This document shows, piece by piece, positions 1 through 7,136 of a stretch of DNA of 19,717 bases. The stretch is from positions 1 to 19,717 of the forward strand of contig JARDZO010000078.1 of the NCBI GenBank assembly GCA_029240815.1. The letters are read 5' to 3'. The stretch comes from Brevibacillus sp. GTDB taxonomy: Bacteria; Bacillota; Bacilli; Brevibacillales; Brevibacillaceae. The position numbers and the translations under genes are program-made. The stretch's first letter is position 1. The number at the start of each line of letters is the position of its first letter. The notes under the pieces were generated by a model that did not search any database, was not told the DNA's origin, and saw only the letters and a list, made by a program, of their open reading frames with translations.

Positions 1-201
1 AATCTGGTTAAGCAGTCTGGGGACATTTGTACCCAAGGCATTGATTTCACTGATCAGAGCAAGGATGGGGACCAAGTTTTCATTGATTTCCGTTGACTGG
101 TCTCCCATTTTGCTCATTTGATAGACAGACAGTGCACTGATGACGAGCAATAACGATAAAAGAATGAGGAAGCCTGTTAAAACCTTCTTGTTGATAGCCA
201 T
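1..201 (-). CDS. Methyl-accepting chemotaxis protein, N-terminal fragment cut by window edge
   Basis: An open frame of 67 codons runs from an ATG at 199-201 leftward off the window with no stop. The start follows a strong GGAGGAG ribosome binding site. The protein begins MAINKKVLTG and then has one long hydrophobic membrane segment (about residues 8-25). This is followed by a helical stretch (SVYQMSKMGDQSTEINENLV) typical of the four-helix-bundle ligand domain of chemoreceptors. In this family the periplasmic-type sensor is followed by a second membrane helix, HAMP and the CheA-coupling domain, all of which would lie outside this window. The assignment rests on the N-terminal pattern only. 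A sensor histidine kinase with the same input domain is a possible alternative. Confidence 0.7.
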   Translation of the reverse strand, partial: MAINKKVLTGFLILLSLLLVISALSVYQMSKMGDQSTEINENLVPILALISEINALGTNVPRLLNQI

Positions 202-279
202 GACGATCTCCTCCGGTCCGGGTTGAAGTTACTTGGTGCTGTCCACTAATTTCCCGCATTCCGGCACCTTCAAACAAAC

Positions 280-318
280 AAAAAAAAGACCAGCCTCCCC
301 ATATTGGGAAGAGACTAG
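280..318 (-). terminator. Possible terminator after the SASP gene
   Basis: Just downstream of the SASP stop, the minus strand can form a short imperfect hairpin (CTCTTCCCA / TGGGGAG). After a few bases comes a run of seven to eight T (A-tract 280-287 on the plus strand). The spacing between stem and T-run is longer than ideal, so this is a weak call. Confidence 0.4.
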
Positions 319-344
319 CCTTTTAGTGTTCCCGTTCCTGCTTC

Positions 345-560
345 TCAGATGCGGAAGCCTCCGCCTGAGAGCTGTTGCTCCGCGTAGCTCACCAGCCGCT
401 TGGTAATTTCTCCTCCTACGGAACCGTTCTGGCGAGAGGTAGTATCGGGTCCGAGGATAACGCCAAATTCCGCTGCGATTTCGTACTTCATTTGATCCAA
501 GGCTTGAGACGCTTGTGGAATGAGCTGTTGATTGGAATTGCGATTGCCTGTGTTGTACAT
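345..560 (-). CDS. Alpha/beta-type small acid-soluble spore protein (SASP)
   Basis: This is a 71-residue protein of the alpha/beta SASP family, which coats forespore DNA and protects it from UV and chemical damage in dormant spores. Both family signatures are visible: the EIAAEFGV segment (cleavage region of the germination protease GPR) around residues 27-34 and the [12 protein letters not shown] segment around residues 46-57. The short Asn/Gln-rich N-terminus and the length are normal for the family. The start ATG follows GGAGTG. It is monocistronic, with its own sigma-G-like promoter about 30-60 bases upstream. Its paralogue number (which ssp gene) cannot be told from the sequence. Confidence 0.95.
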   Translation of the reverse strand: MYNTGNRNSNQQLIPQASQALDQMKYEIAAEFGVILGPDTTSRQNGSVGGEITKRLVSYAEQQLSGGGFRI

Positions 561-590
561 GTGTGATCACTCCATTCGGTGTTGTGGGCT

Positions 591-621
591 TATTATGCGC
601 CAGTACCTGTGGCAATATTTA
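591..621 (-). promoter_or_regulatory. Sigma-G-type promoter for the SASP gene
   Basis: On the minus strand, TAAATA (616-621) is followed after 18 bases by CATAATA (591-597). The forespore sigma-G consensus is roughly TGNATA for -35 and CATWHTA for -10, so the -10 matches fully and the -35 at five of six. It lies just upstream of an SASP gene, the classic sigma-G target. Confidence 0.65.
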
Positions 622-652
622 CGCCGAATAGCGATGCCTTAACTTACCATTT

Positions 653-1708
653 TCACAGCCAACCTTGTACAAAGGGCTTCTCCAGATTGCTGATCATCTG
701 TTTTTGCTTTTCTGCCATGTTGCTTCGTATTGTTTCTTGGTATTCCATTGCGTATTTGATACGAGACAATATGCGCTGGGCAAGATCTCGTTCATCTGTC
801 GGTACCGTTAATTCGGACAACTCCAGCGAATGAGTGAAATCCAGACATTTAAAGCGATACGCCAGGCATACAAAAGGGATCCCGCAAGCAGCACTGAGTA
901 CATTGGCATGCAGCTTGAAATTAATTGTCGCCTCCATTTTTTGGAGACGCCGCATCATTTCCGCGTGGTCGTGAACATCCAGATCGAGGGTGGTCTGCTC
1001 CGGTTTCCCAATCTTCTTGTAGAGACGCTTGTTTGCTTCCCGATCCGGTCCCCACATGGTAAACAGATACAGTTTGCAGCCGTCCTCCACCAATTGTCGC
1101 GCTGCAGACGCCAGTGCGTCCTCGACAGCGGCTTCGTTTTTCCCATAGATCCGGTTGTAGGACGTTCCCCAGTTGATTCCGATGACTCGTTGCTCATTCT
1201 TCTTGCGCGCATCTTCGGCTAGTGACGGGAGTAGCAGCATGCCGGGATCTCCGCTGATCGTTAGACTGTTTCCTACGCCGGCTTCCTGCAAATATTGATA
1301 GGTCAGCGGTCCACGCACACCGAAAAACAAGGCGTGCTGCCCGATTTCACGCAGCATCTGCCGCATCTTCTCACTTTCACCAAACTGTGCGTCTAGAAGC
1401 CTTCCTGCCGAATCTAGCTGTGCTGGCATTTGCGTATCGTAGCCGCTCCCCCAGATGACCAGTCGTTTTTGCTGCTGGACTGCCCGATGTGCGACATCGA
1501 CATAACCTGGGACGAGCAGGGAGCCTCCACCGAGGACGATCGAATCGTAAGGACTCAGATCGACGAGATCGACACCGGGAAGAGAAGGGATGACTTGAAA
1601 CTGCATTGGATCGAGATGCTCGCGAGACAGCTGCTCGAACACCCGCCACATCAGTTCGTCCCCCAAGTTGTTGAATCCGATCCATCCCACGTACAAGATT
1701 TTTCTCAT
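653..1708 (-). CDS. Polysaccharide pyruvyl transferase family protein (CsaB-like)
   Basis: This 351-residue protein belongs to the family that moves a pyruvyl group from phosphoenolpyruvate onto a sugar to make a ketal-pyruvylated glycan. It begins GWIGFNNLGDELM, matching the CsaB-type N-terminus (G-x-x-G-x-x-N-x-G-D-E), then has the glycine-rich GGGSLL segment (about residues 60-65). It ends with the FKLHANVLSAACGIPFV region that resembles the C-terminal half of GT-B enzymes. It is the last gene of the minus-strand operon, and its ATG overlaps the stop of the upstream glycosyltransferase by four bases (ATGA), which implies translational coupling. In Bacilli such enzymes pyruvylate cell-wall polymers that anchor S-layer proteins. 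The setting here (coat-like proteins, glycosyltransferases, SASP) points instead to a spore-surface glycan, an inference from context only. Confidence 0.85.
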   Translation of the reverse strand: MRKILYVGWIGFNNLGDELMWRVFEQLSREHLDPMQFQVIPSLPGVDLVDLSPYDSIVLGGGSLLVPGYVDVAHRAVQQQKRLVIWGSGYDTQMPAQLDSAGRLLDAQFGESEKMRQMLREIGQHALFFGVRGPLTYQYLQEAGVGNSLTISGDPGMLLLPSLAEDARKKNEQRVIGINWGTSYNRIYGKNEAAVEDALASAARQLVEDGCKLYLFTMWGPDREANKRLYKKIGKPEQTTLDLDVHDHAEMMRRLQKMEATINFKLHANVLSAACGIPFVCLAYRFKCLDFTHSLELSELTVPTDERDLAQRILSRIKYAMEYQETIRSNMAEKQKQMISNLEKPFVQGWL

Positions 1709-2838
1709 TGATCTTCCCCTCCTTCCTTTCTTCTTTTCACACGCTCATACAGGTCGAGAATTTCCTGACCTTTCTGGACGATATCAAAATGGGACGAAAT
1801 CCATTCTCTCCCTCGTATACCGATTGTTCTCAATGCCCCCCGGTCCCGAAGTGCCTGTCGCAGCGCTTCTGCAATCAGGGCTGGCGAAGGTTTTTCGATC
1901 GAGTCATGATCGCCAAAGTAGCAGTCCCAAGCCTTTACGTAATGCTCTGGTGTAATCAGGCCTACGAAGCCATGATTGCCAATCGCGAGCAAGGGCTTGC
2001 CGCATGCCATAGCCTCCAATGCGACGCGCCCCGTACCGATGACGAGATCGCTTCTCTGATAGTACGGCTTGACGTCTGTTTGCTCGCCGACGACATGGAT
2101 ATAGGTCTCTTTCTTCATCTTGTTGAGATTCCTCGCTAATTCATGGACATGAAAGGCCAGGGCTCCTGTACCTACCACGACGATATGCAAGTCATTCATT
2201 TCAAGCATCGTCTTCGTCGAACGCAAAACCATATTGCAGACAGAAGCTTTTTGCCAGGCTAATCTGCTGACATAAGTCACGACAGTAGCATGGTCCGGTA
2301 TATCTGGGAGGTCTGTCGTTTGCTTGACTTCACTTTTTTGTGGATGAAACTCTTCCAGATTGACGCCATTGGAGATGACCGCCGAGGCAATTCCAAAGGC
2401 TCTCCAATAGCGCTCAACCGGTTTACTCACACTGATGATCGCATCACACAACTGTGCCAGCTCGATTGCTTCTTCTCGCGGATAATAGGTCCCGTGCATC
2501 GTAAACACAACGGGGATTCCCAGTTCTTTGGCTGCTGATGCAGCGATGATTCCTGAAGGCGTCATATGGACGTGCACAATCGTAATGTTTTGTTGTTCCA
2601 TGATCTGGCGGTACGCACGTTTCAAGAAATCCTTGCGTTCGTGGAGCGGAATTTCATTTGACTCCACCAGCTGAATTTGAAAGCCTGCTTTGACAAACTC
2701 CTGATGGAACGGACCGTCCGCACCTGCGTAAAACAACCGGGCTCCACGGGCTAAAAATGGCTTGCTGATGCTCAAGACATACGTCTCTGTTCCACCTGTG
2801 CCCATGCTGTCCAGAACCATCAATATACGGCTTGTCAC
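1705..2838 (-). CDS. Glycosyltransferase family 4 (GT-B fold)
   Basis: A 377-residue GT4-like enzyme. The N-terminal nucleotide-fold domain opens with RILMVLDSMGTGGTETYVL, the usual GT4 acceptor-side glycine loop (G-T-G-G-T-E). The linker region has VVTYVSRLAWQKA, and the donor-side motif is GTGRVALEAMACGKPL (near residue 270), containing the conserved acidic residue and the E-A-M-A-x-G-x-P signature of retaining glycosyltransferases. No signal peptide or membrane segment is seen, so it is probably cytoplasmic or peripheral. It sits two bases downstream of the GT2 gene and overlaps the pyruvyl transferase start by four bases. The sugar donor and acceptor cannot be read from the sequence. Confidence 0.9.
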   Translation of the reverse strand: MTSRILMVLDSMGTGGTETYVLSISKPFLARGARLFYAGADGPFHQEFVKAGFQIQLVESNEIPLHERKDFLKRAYRQIMEQQNITIVHVHMTPSGIIAASAAKELGIPVVFTMHGTYYPREEAIELAQLCDAIISVSKPVERYWRAFGIASAVISNGVNLEEFHPQKSEVKQTTDLPDIPDHATVVTYVSRLAWQKASVCNMVLRSTKTMLEMNDLHIVVVGTGALAFHVHELARNLNKMKKETYIHVVGEQTDVKPYYQRSDLVIGTGRVALEAMACGKPLLAIGNHGFVGLITPEHYVKAWDCYFGDHDSIEKPSPALIAEALRQALRDRGALRTIGIRGREWISSHFDIVQKGQEILDLYERVKRRKEGGEDQ

Positions 2839-2840
2839 GT

Positions 2841-3548
2841 TTAGTCCTCCTTTCTGCGGTAATACTTCGTCGAGCGTTGATTCGCGTGTAGCCGGTAGTA
2901 ATATAACGCTTCCGGAATGTTCTCGATCTTCGCTCTCGCATTCAGACTTTTCGCGATGAATTCGTAATCTTCTGCGCCCTTTATACGTCTGGTAGGCCCG
3001 CCGATCTGATCAAACAGCCGCCCCCGAAACATGATCGTTCCGTGACAAACACAATGGCCCCCGTTTCCGTACACTTTCTTGATTTCGTCTCCGTACTTGA
3101 TCCATGTAGACAATTCTCGCTTGGATGGGGTCTCGGAAGGGAAGGCGTAATAATTCGTCCCGACCAGTTCGATATCCGGATGCTCCTGCAAAAATTTGAC
3201 CTGACGTTCCAGGCGCAGGACGTGGGAATAGTCATCTGAATCCTGAACGGCAATGAATTCGCCTCTCGCCAGATAAAATCCGACGTTGATCGCACCCGAA
3301 TAGCCGACATTCCTCGGCAATATATGAACAGTTACCTGATTTTCGCCAAATGATGCTTGATGCCGTCTGACCCACTCGTTGAGGATCATCACGGAATCAT
3401 CTGTCGATGCATCATCAATGAAAATCAGTTCCCACCTTTGATAGGTTTGCAACAAGATACTATCCAGGCACTCCAGCAAGTAATCAGCGCGATTGTAGTT
3501 GGTGATGACCACACTCACCAAGTCTTTTACACGTTCTATCTCCATCAT
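2841..3548 (-). CDS. Glycosyltransferase family 2 (GT-A fold)
   Basis: A 235-residue inverting GT2 enzyme. The nucleotide-binding start is VSVVITNYNRADYLLECLDS (residues 11-30), followed by LIFIDDASTDDS (41-52). The metal-binding DxD equivalent is QDSDD (102-106). A GGPTRRIKGAEDYEFIAK segment in the C-terminal half supplies the ED catalytic-base region common in this family. No C-terminal membrane helices are present, so it is probably cytoplasmic. The start has no good Shine-Dalgarno sequence (two adjacent ATG codons after an A-rich stretch). Its stop is two bases before the GT4 start, and the preceding tandem GT2 gene ends 16 bases upstream, consistent with one operon. Donor and acceptor are unknown. 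Confidence 0.9.
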   Translation of the reverse strand: MMEIERVKDLVSVVITNYNRADYLLECLDSILLQTYQRWELIFIDDASTDDSVMILNEWVRRHQASFGENQVTVHILPRNVGYSGAINVGFYLARGEFIAVQDSDDYSHVLRLERQVKFLQEHPDIELVGTNYYAFPSETPSKRELSTWIKYGDEIKKVYGNGGHCVCHGTIMFRGRLFDQIGGPTRRIKGAEDYEFIAKSLNARAKIENIPEALYYYRLHANQRSTKYYRRKED

Positions 3549-3564
3549 TTTTTACACCACTTTC

Positions 3565-5109
3565 TTATCGTTGTTTCTGTAGTCCGCCCCTTTCTGCCAA
3601 GAGTTGAAACGCCTCGATATGATCACCCACAATCTGATCGACAGCTGGTGATCTACCGAATGGGGCGAGATGTTTTTCCGGTCGAAACCGGTTCATCCCA
3701 AAACTATCTACTTGATGCACGAGTTGTATTGTCAATCCAGCTAACATAGCCGCCATCTGTGCTTTAGGCGGACATGCTAAAAGCGGCCAGCCAAGTGAGG
3801 CAAACGACTCTCGACGCATGGCAAAAGGGACAACCAGCATGGAACCGATGCCCAGATCTTTGCGATTCGCTGCTAGATTCAACCCTTGTCTTGCGGCCAC
3901 AACAACATTGTCCGTACGCGCTGCTTGGAGGAAGCTGGACTGATCATTTAATGCGATGTCCCAACGTTGCTGACATGCGCGCACAAACGGATATAAATCC
4001 ATCGCCGGAATGACAAAATCGGCATCTACAAACAGCAGGATTTCTCCACGAGCGAGACTGGCTCCCACAGCCCGTCCCGTATCCACTCCCAAAAGCTCTG
4101 AAAACTCCAGGGTGGTTACCCCGCATTTCTTTGCGATCTGTGCGGTTTGATCATGAGATCCGTTTACCACTACAATGATCTCTGCCGGTTCCAGGTGAAG
4201 CACCTCCGAAATGACTGCCCCGATCGTACTCGCTTCATTACTGGCCGGGATGACCACAGACAGTCGTTGTCCACCATAGAGAGCAGTTTCATGCAAAGGC
4301 CAGTTCCCTACCTGTTTCAGAGGAAGCTCGCTTTCCTTGCCGGCGTATTGGTGCACGATATCCATTCTTCTGCCGCCATTTCCCAGCCCACCCCTTGCAG
4401 GTAGGCGGGAAAATACGTTTACTTGCTCCGCGATGACCGCCTGTTCCCAGACTGAAAGTTCGGACAACCATGTACCTGACAGCTCTGGCTGAAAAGGCAC
4501 AAAGTCATTCAAAGGCTCCAATGGCTGCGCCCTCATGATTGCCCCGCCCTTTACCAGCTCCCGGTGTGCTTCTCCCGGATGAGCGAGCCTTTCTGCCCCA
4601 ACTTTGCGCAGGGCCACTCTCGACAGGGCATAGGGCGTTTCTAGAAGGCAGGCTTCCCGTAAATCTTTACGACCATATAGCTCATTGAGCACACGAGCGA
4701 GGCTGTGGACGGGCTTTGCTCGTTTCATACCCCTGTCCCTTGAAACTACATGGGACACCATCACCTCGACATTTTCGTATTGAATCGGAAAGAGGAAGCG
4801 CTGCATGCTAGATACGGGATAGAAGCAGTCCTCACCGAGAAACAGGAGCATGTCCCCTCTGGCTTGCTTTGCGCCGAGTGTCCGTCCTGCAAACAGGCTT
4901 GTAGAACAATCGACGGAAATGACAAGGCAATGGGACTTGGCGGAGGCTGGCAATTCGTCTACCAAATGCGCTGCCACGGTTAGAATGATTTCCAGTGGCT
5001 CGAGCTTCCGGGACAGAGCAATCTGCTGTTGTAAATGGTTCGTCGAATAAGTGGCGGGGATGATGACGGACAGTGACCGTGCCCGCCGTTCCATCCTACC
5101 TGCACTCAT
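3565..5109 (-). CDS. Tandem GT2-like glycosyltransferase, first domain degenerate
   Basis: This 514-residue protein has two GT-A (GT2-like) halves from an internal duplication. Half one starts LSVIIPATYS (13-22) and contains GRTLGAKQARGDMLLFLGED (75-94). Half two starts LSVVIPASNE (283-292) and contains GRAVGASLARGEILLFVDAD (345-364). The second half keeps the DAD metal site (362-364), while the first reads LGED at the same place and lacks the first acid. The first half may therefore be non-catalytic or bind something else. There are no membrane segments. Two bases separate its ATG from the stop of the upstream 65-residue gene and there is no clear ribosome binding site. Translation may be coupled, or may begin at the ATG five codons downstream, where an AGG lies close by. 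Confidence 0.85.
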   Translation of the reverse strand: MSAGRMERRARSLSVIIPATYSTNHLQQQIALSRKLEPLEIILTVAAHLVDELPASAKSHCLVISVDCSTSLFAGRTLGAKQARGDMLLFLGEDCFYPVSSMQRFLFPIQYENVEVMVSHVVSRDRGMKRAKPVHSLARVLNELYGRKDLREACLLETPYALSRVALRKVGAERLAHPGEAHRELVKGGAIMRAQPLEPLNDFVPFQPELSGTWLSELSVWEQAVIAEQVNVFSRLPARGGLGNGGRRMDIVHQYAGKESELPLKQVGNWPLHETALYGGQRLSVVIPASNEASTIGAVISEVLHLEPAEIIVVVNGSHDQTAQIAKKCGVTTLEFSELLGVDTGRAVGASLARGEILLFVDADFVIPAMDLYPFVRACQQRWDIALNDQSSFLQAARTDNVVVAARQGLNLAANRKDLGIGSMLVVPFAMRRESFASLGWPLLACPPKAQMAAMLAGLTIQLVHQVDSFGMNRFRPEKHLAPFGRSPAVDQIVGDHIEAFQLLAERGGLQKQR

Positions 5110-5111
5110 CG

Positions 5112-5309
5112 TCAGACAATCCTCACATATGTGATCCGATCCAATTGAAAGGTGATCGGTTGACCACTTCCGTATCCTGGAGCACTCACTGACTGGATCG
5201 TTGCAGTACTGTCGCCTACACGGATCAGCACCCCAGTTTCGACTTGCAGACCTGTAATGACTTCAATCGTCTCCCCAAGGAGAGACCTCAATTTATCTTG
5301 AAAATCCAT
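5112..5309 (-). CDS. Small coat-like protein, possibly DUF2642-type
   Basis: A 65-residue protein with an excellent start (AAAGGAGG seven bases before ATG). The sequence is beta-rich: LLGETIEVITGLQVETGVLI followed by VGDSTATIQSV and an ITFQLDRITYVRIV end. It resembles its upstream neighbour, sharing the pattern I-E-V..T..G.V.GVL..VG and a closing I.F..I.FV.VV. This style of small Sm-like beta protein is common among spore coat and exosporium proteins of Bacillaceae (DUF2642-like), but that assignment is from memory of the pattern. It is the second gene of the glycosyltransferase operon, so a role at the spore surface, perhaps as an acceptor or scaffold, is plausible but not shown. Confidence 0.65.
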   Translation of the reverse strand: MDFQDKLRSLLGETIEVITGLQVETGVLIRVGDSTATIQSVSAPGYGSGQPITFQLDRITYVRIV

Positions 5310-5324
5310 GTGAATTCCTCCTTT

Positions 5325-5618
5325 TTACACCACGTGCACGAAATTAATCTGACGAAACGGAATCAACACGATGGTGCCGCCCGCCTCCGCAACCTGGGCA
5401 TAATCTTCTCCAACCGCCTGCAAGACTCCAGCGACATTCCCTGCTTCCGTTCCTATTTCAATCGACTGATTTACGTAGCGAAGCAACACTTGACGAATTT
5501 CCGGCTCTTTGGGACATGCTGTCTCTTGCGGAGGATTGGGTCTTTCATTCCCCCACACGAGCCGCCTGAGCCCTTCGAAGTACGCCTTCAGTTCTTTTTC
5601 CTTTACGATAAGCCACAT
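5325..5618 (-). CDS. Coat-like protein related to the adjacent 65-residue protein
   Basis: A 97-residue protein starting at the ATG at 5616-5618 (MWLIVKEKEL), chosen because an AGGGAGAG lies about nine bases upstream. A longer frame from a GTG at 5664-5666 has no ribosome binding site. The N-terminal third is charged and helical. The C-terminal part (IEIGTEAGNVAGVLQAVGED, then IVLIPFRQINFVHVV) repeats the beta pattern of the next gene, so the two look like paralogues. It is the first gene of the operon that continues through the glycosyltransferases and the pyruvyl transferase. The function is not known. The likeness to DUF2642-type spore coat proteins is a moderate-confidence inference. Confidence 0.65.
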   Translation of the reverse strand: MWLIVKEKELKAYFEGLRRLVWGNERPNPPQETACPKEPEIRQVLLRYVNQSIEIGTEAGNVAGVLQAVGEDYAQVAEAGGTIVLIPFRQINFVHVV

Positions 5619-5764
5619 CCTTGTCACTCTCCCTCTATGTTTCCTATCCATGTGGATTTTCTCCACTTGTACAAGGTATACGAGTCATCTCGAAGGTGAC
5701 ATCAGTCATTTGCGCATTTTTCATAGATTGGTTCATTTCTAACAGCCTTTTTGTCCTGAAAATG

Positions 5765-5787
5765 AAAAAACCCGGCTATGTGCCGAG
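5765..5787 (-). terminator. Rho-independent terminator in the leader of the coat/glycan operon
   Basis: On the minus strand, CTCGGCACATAGCCGGG forms a compact hairpin (CGGC/GCCG, 5-nt loop, at 73-76 and 82-85 of the 57xx block) and is followed by TTTTTT. No minus-strand gene lies upstream (the next gene, at 5904, is on the plus strand). It can therefore only act on a transcript that starts within about 115 bases to its right, either a leader/attenuator of the operon at 5618 or a short RNA. The rest of 5619-5903 shows no gene. Confidence 0.6.
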
Positions 5788-5903
5788 CTGAAAGCGAAAA
5801 GGACAAGGGACATACGTACAAAATTATGATTAAATAAGGATGAAAACTTACAGAGAAATATTTACCTTTTCTTCAAATTGAAACAGGATGGTGTTATCCC
5901 GAT

Positions 5904-7043
5904 ATGCAAACGACTCGCCTTTATCTGTTTGGCCTCTTCCTTCTATCCATGCTATGGTTTCCCCATCAGACACTTGCACTTGCTGAAGATTACTCCGAAC
6001 GTAGTGCTGTACAATTTCGTTTGGATAGTCTTGAATATCAGGAATTTAACAATCTGCGCTTTGCCGCTGCCTTTATTTATTGGGGAAATACCAGCCAATA
6101 TGAACTACATGATTTAGTAGCTACCATTGACCTCTATAATAAAGACGGACAAATCATCAGCGAATATCCGATGGTTATTGAGGAGACAACCATGGCTCCC
6201 AGAAACGGTCCGCTTGGTCATGGGGAAGCCTTCCAATTCGAGCTCGTCAAAGGTATTACGAAAGCATCCGACCTGGATGGAGCATATATCAAACCAGAAC
6301 TCATTTTCGGGATTGGAAAAAAAGCGATACCGGAGTCTATTGTCCAAATAAAAGTGGAAAGTGCTCATTATCAAGAGAACCGGCTCCATGTAGAAGCCAT
6401 CATCTTTAATGCTGGGGAAGCGACTGCCAAACATTTTGATTGGCATGGTGTCGGGGTCGTCTGGCCAGGTGAGGAACATGCTGTCTCTTATGAAAAGGAG
6501 CGGGGAGAACGGCATCCAGTCGTAAATGACTCTCTCGTGCTCGAGCCTGGGCATTTCGTCAGAGCCTCTTTTGATCTTCCCTTCAAGGGGCGTGCTTTTC
6601 CCTTGCCTGATACCGAAGAATTATTCGACGCCCTATACATGGACGTACATGCTGAATACGAAGACTCAACACCTTATCTAGATAGCTCTTTGCAAATCTA
6701 TGTGAACAACAAGAGGCTTACTTCAAATGTAGTGATCGAAAACGGAATCTCTTACGTGCCTTTGCGAGATTTCGCTGAATCCATCGGAGCAACGGTGAGC
6801 TGGGATGAGCCTACAGAATCCGTTATCGTGCGAAAAGGAGATACCACCATTCGCACTTCGGTAGGCAGCACGAAGTACATGTGGAATGAGAAGGTTGTCA
6901 GGGAAGGCGAACCAGCCAAACTGCATAACAACACTACGTATATCGTCCCATTGCGCCTCGTTGCGGAAATGCTCGAATGCAGGATTCTTTACAAACAAAT
7001 CTGGGAAAAAGAAGTGATCCTCGTCATCCCAAAAGGCAAGTGA
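5904..7043 (+). CDS. Secreted protein with copper-amine-oxidase-N-like domain
   Basis: A 379-residue exported protein. The signal peptide is clear: MQTTRLYLFGLFLLSMLWF then a likely cleavage after ALA (residue 27). The central part (about 35-240) is beta-rich and unassigned. The last 115 residues carry two repeats of the copper amine oxidase N-terminal-like unit found in many Bacillota wall and surface proteins: YVPLRDFAESIGATVSWD and YIVPLRLVAEML, each after a short beta hairpin. Despite the name this domain is usually a stalk or binding module, not an oxidase. The gene stands alone, divergent from the coat operon and convergent with the nuclease gene. The start follows AGGATGG at a long spacing (about 12 bases), so the start choice is moderately safe. 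Confidence 0.8.
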   Translation: MQTTRLYLFGLFLLSMLWFPHQTLALAEDYSERSAVQFRLDSLEYQEFNNLRFAAAFIYWGNTSQYELHDLVATIDLYNKDGQIISEYPMVIEETTMAPRNGPLGHGEAFQFELVKGITKASDLDGAYIKPELIFGIGKKAIPESIVQIKVESAHYQENRLHVEAIIFNAGEATAKHFDWHGVGVVWPGEEHAVSYEKERGERHPVVNDSLVLEPGHFVRASFDLPFKGRAFPLPDTEELFDALYMDVHAEYEDSTPYLDSSLQIYVNNKRLTSNVVIENGISYVPLRDFAESIGATVSWDEPTESVIVRKGDTTIRTSVGSTKYMWNEKVVREGEPAKLHNNTTYIVPLRLVAEMLECRILYKQIWEKEVILVIPKGK

Positions 7044-7066
7044 ATGTCGTTTGATTTATTGGTACT

Positions 7067-7116
7067 TCATGGGCCTAGCCTGCGATACAGCGCTCGATTT
7101 ACTGGGCTGCCCATGA
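7067..7116. terminator. Long hairpin between convergent genes, possible bidirectional terminator
   Basis: TCATGGGC (7067-7074) pairs perfectly with GCCCATGA (7109-7116), and inside it AGCC (7077-7080) pairs with GGCT (7105-7108). It fills the short gap between the converging stops at 7043 and 7137. There is no T-run on either side, so termination is assumed from position and structure only. Confidence 0.4.
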
Positions 7117-7136
7117 GGTTCTTCCCTCTCCTTCCT

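Noticed and set aside
1377..1685. Other long frames antisense or out of frame to the glycosyltransferase and pyruvyl transferase genes
   Set aside because: Arg/Ser-rich compositions, no ribosome binding sites and no recognisable domains, and full overlap with well-supported genes.
5619..5760. Sigma-E or sigma-K promoter for the coat/glycan operon
   Set aside because: GTATACCT and CATAGAGG segments are present, but neither has a convincing -35 partner at the right distance, so I do not list one.
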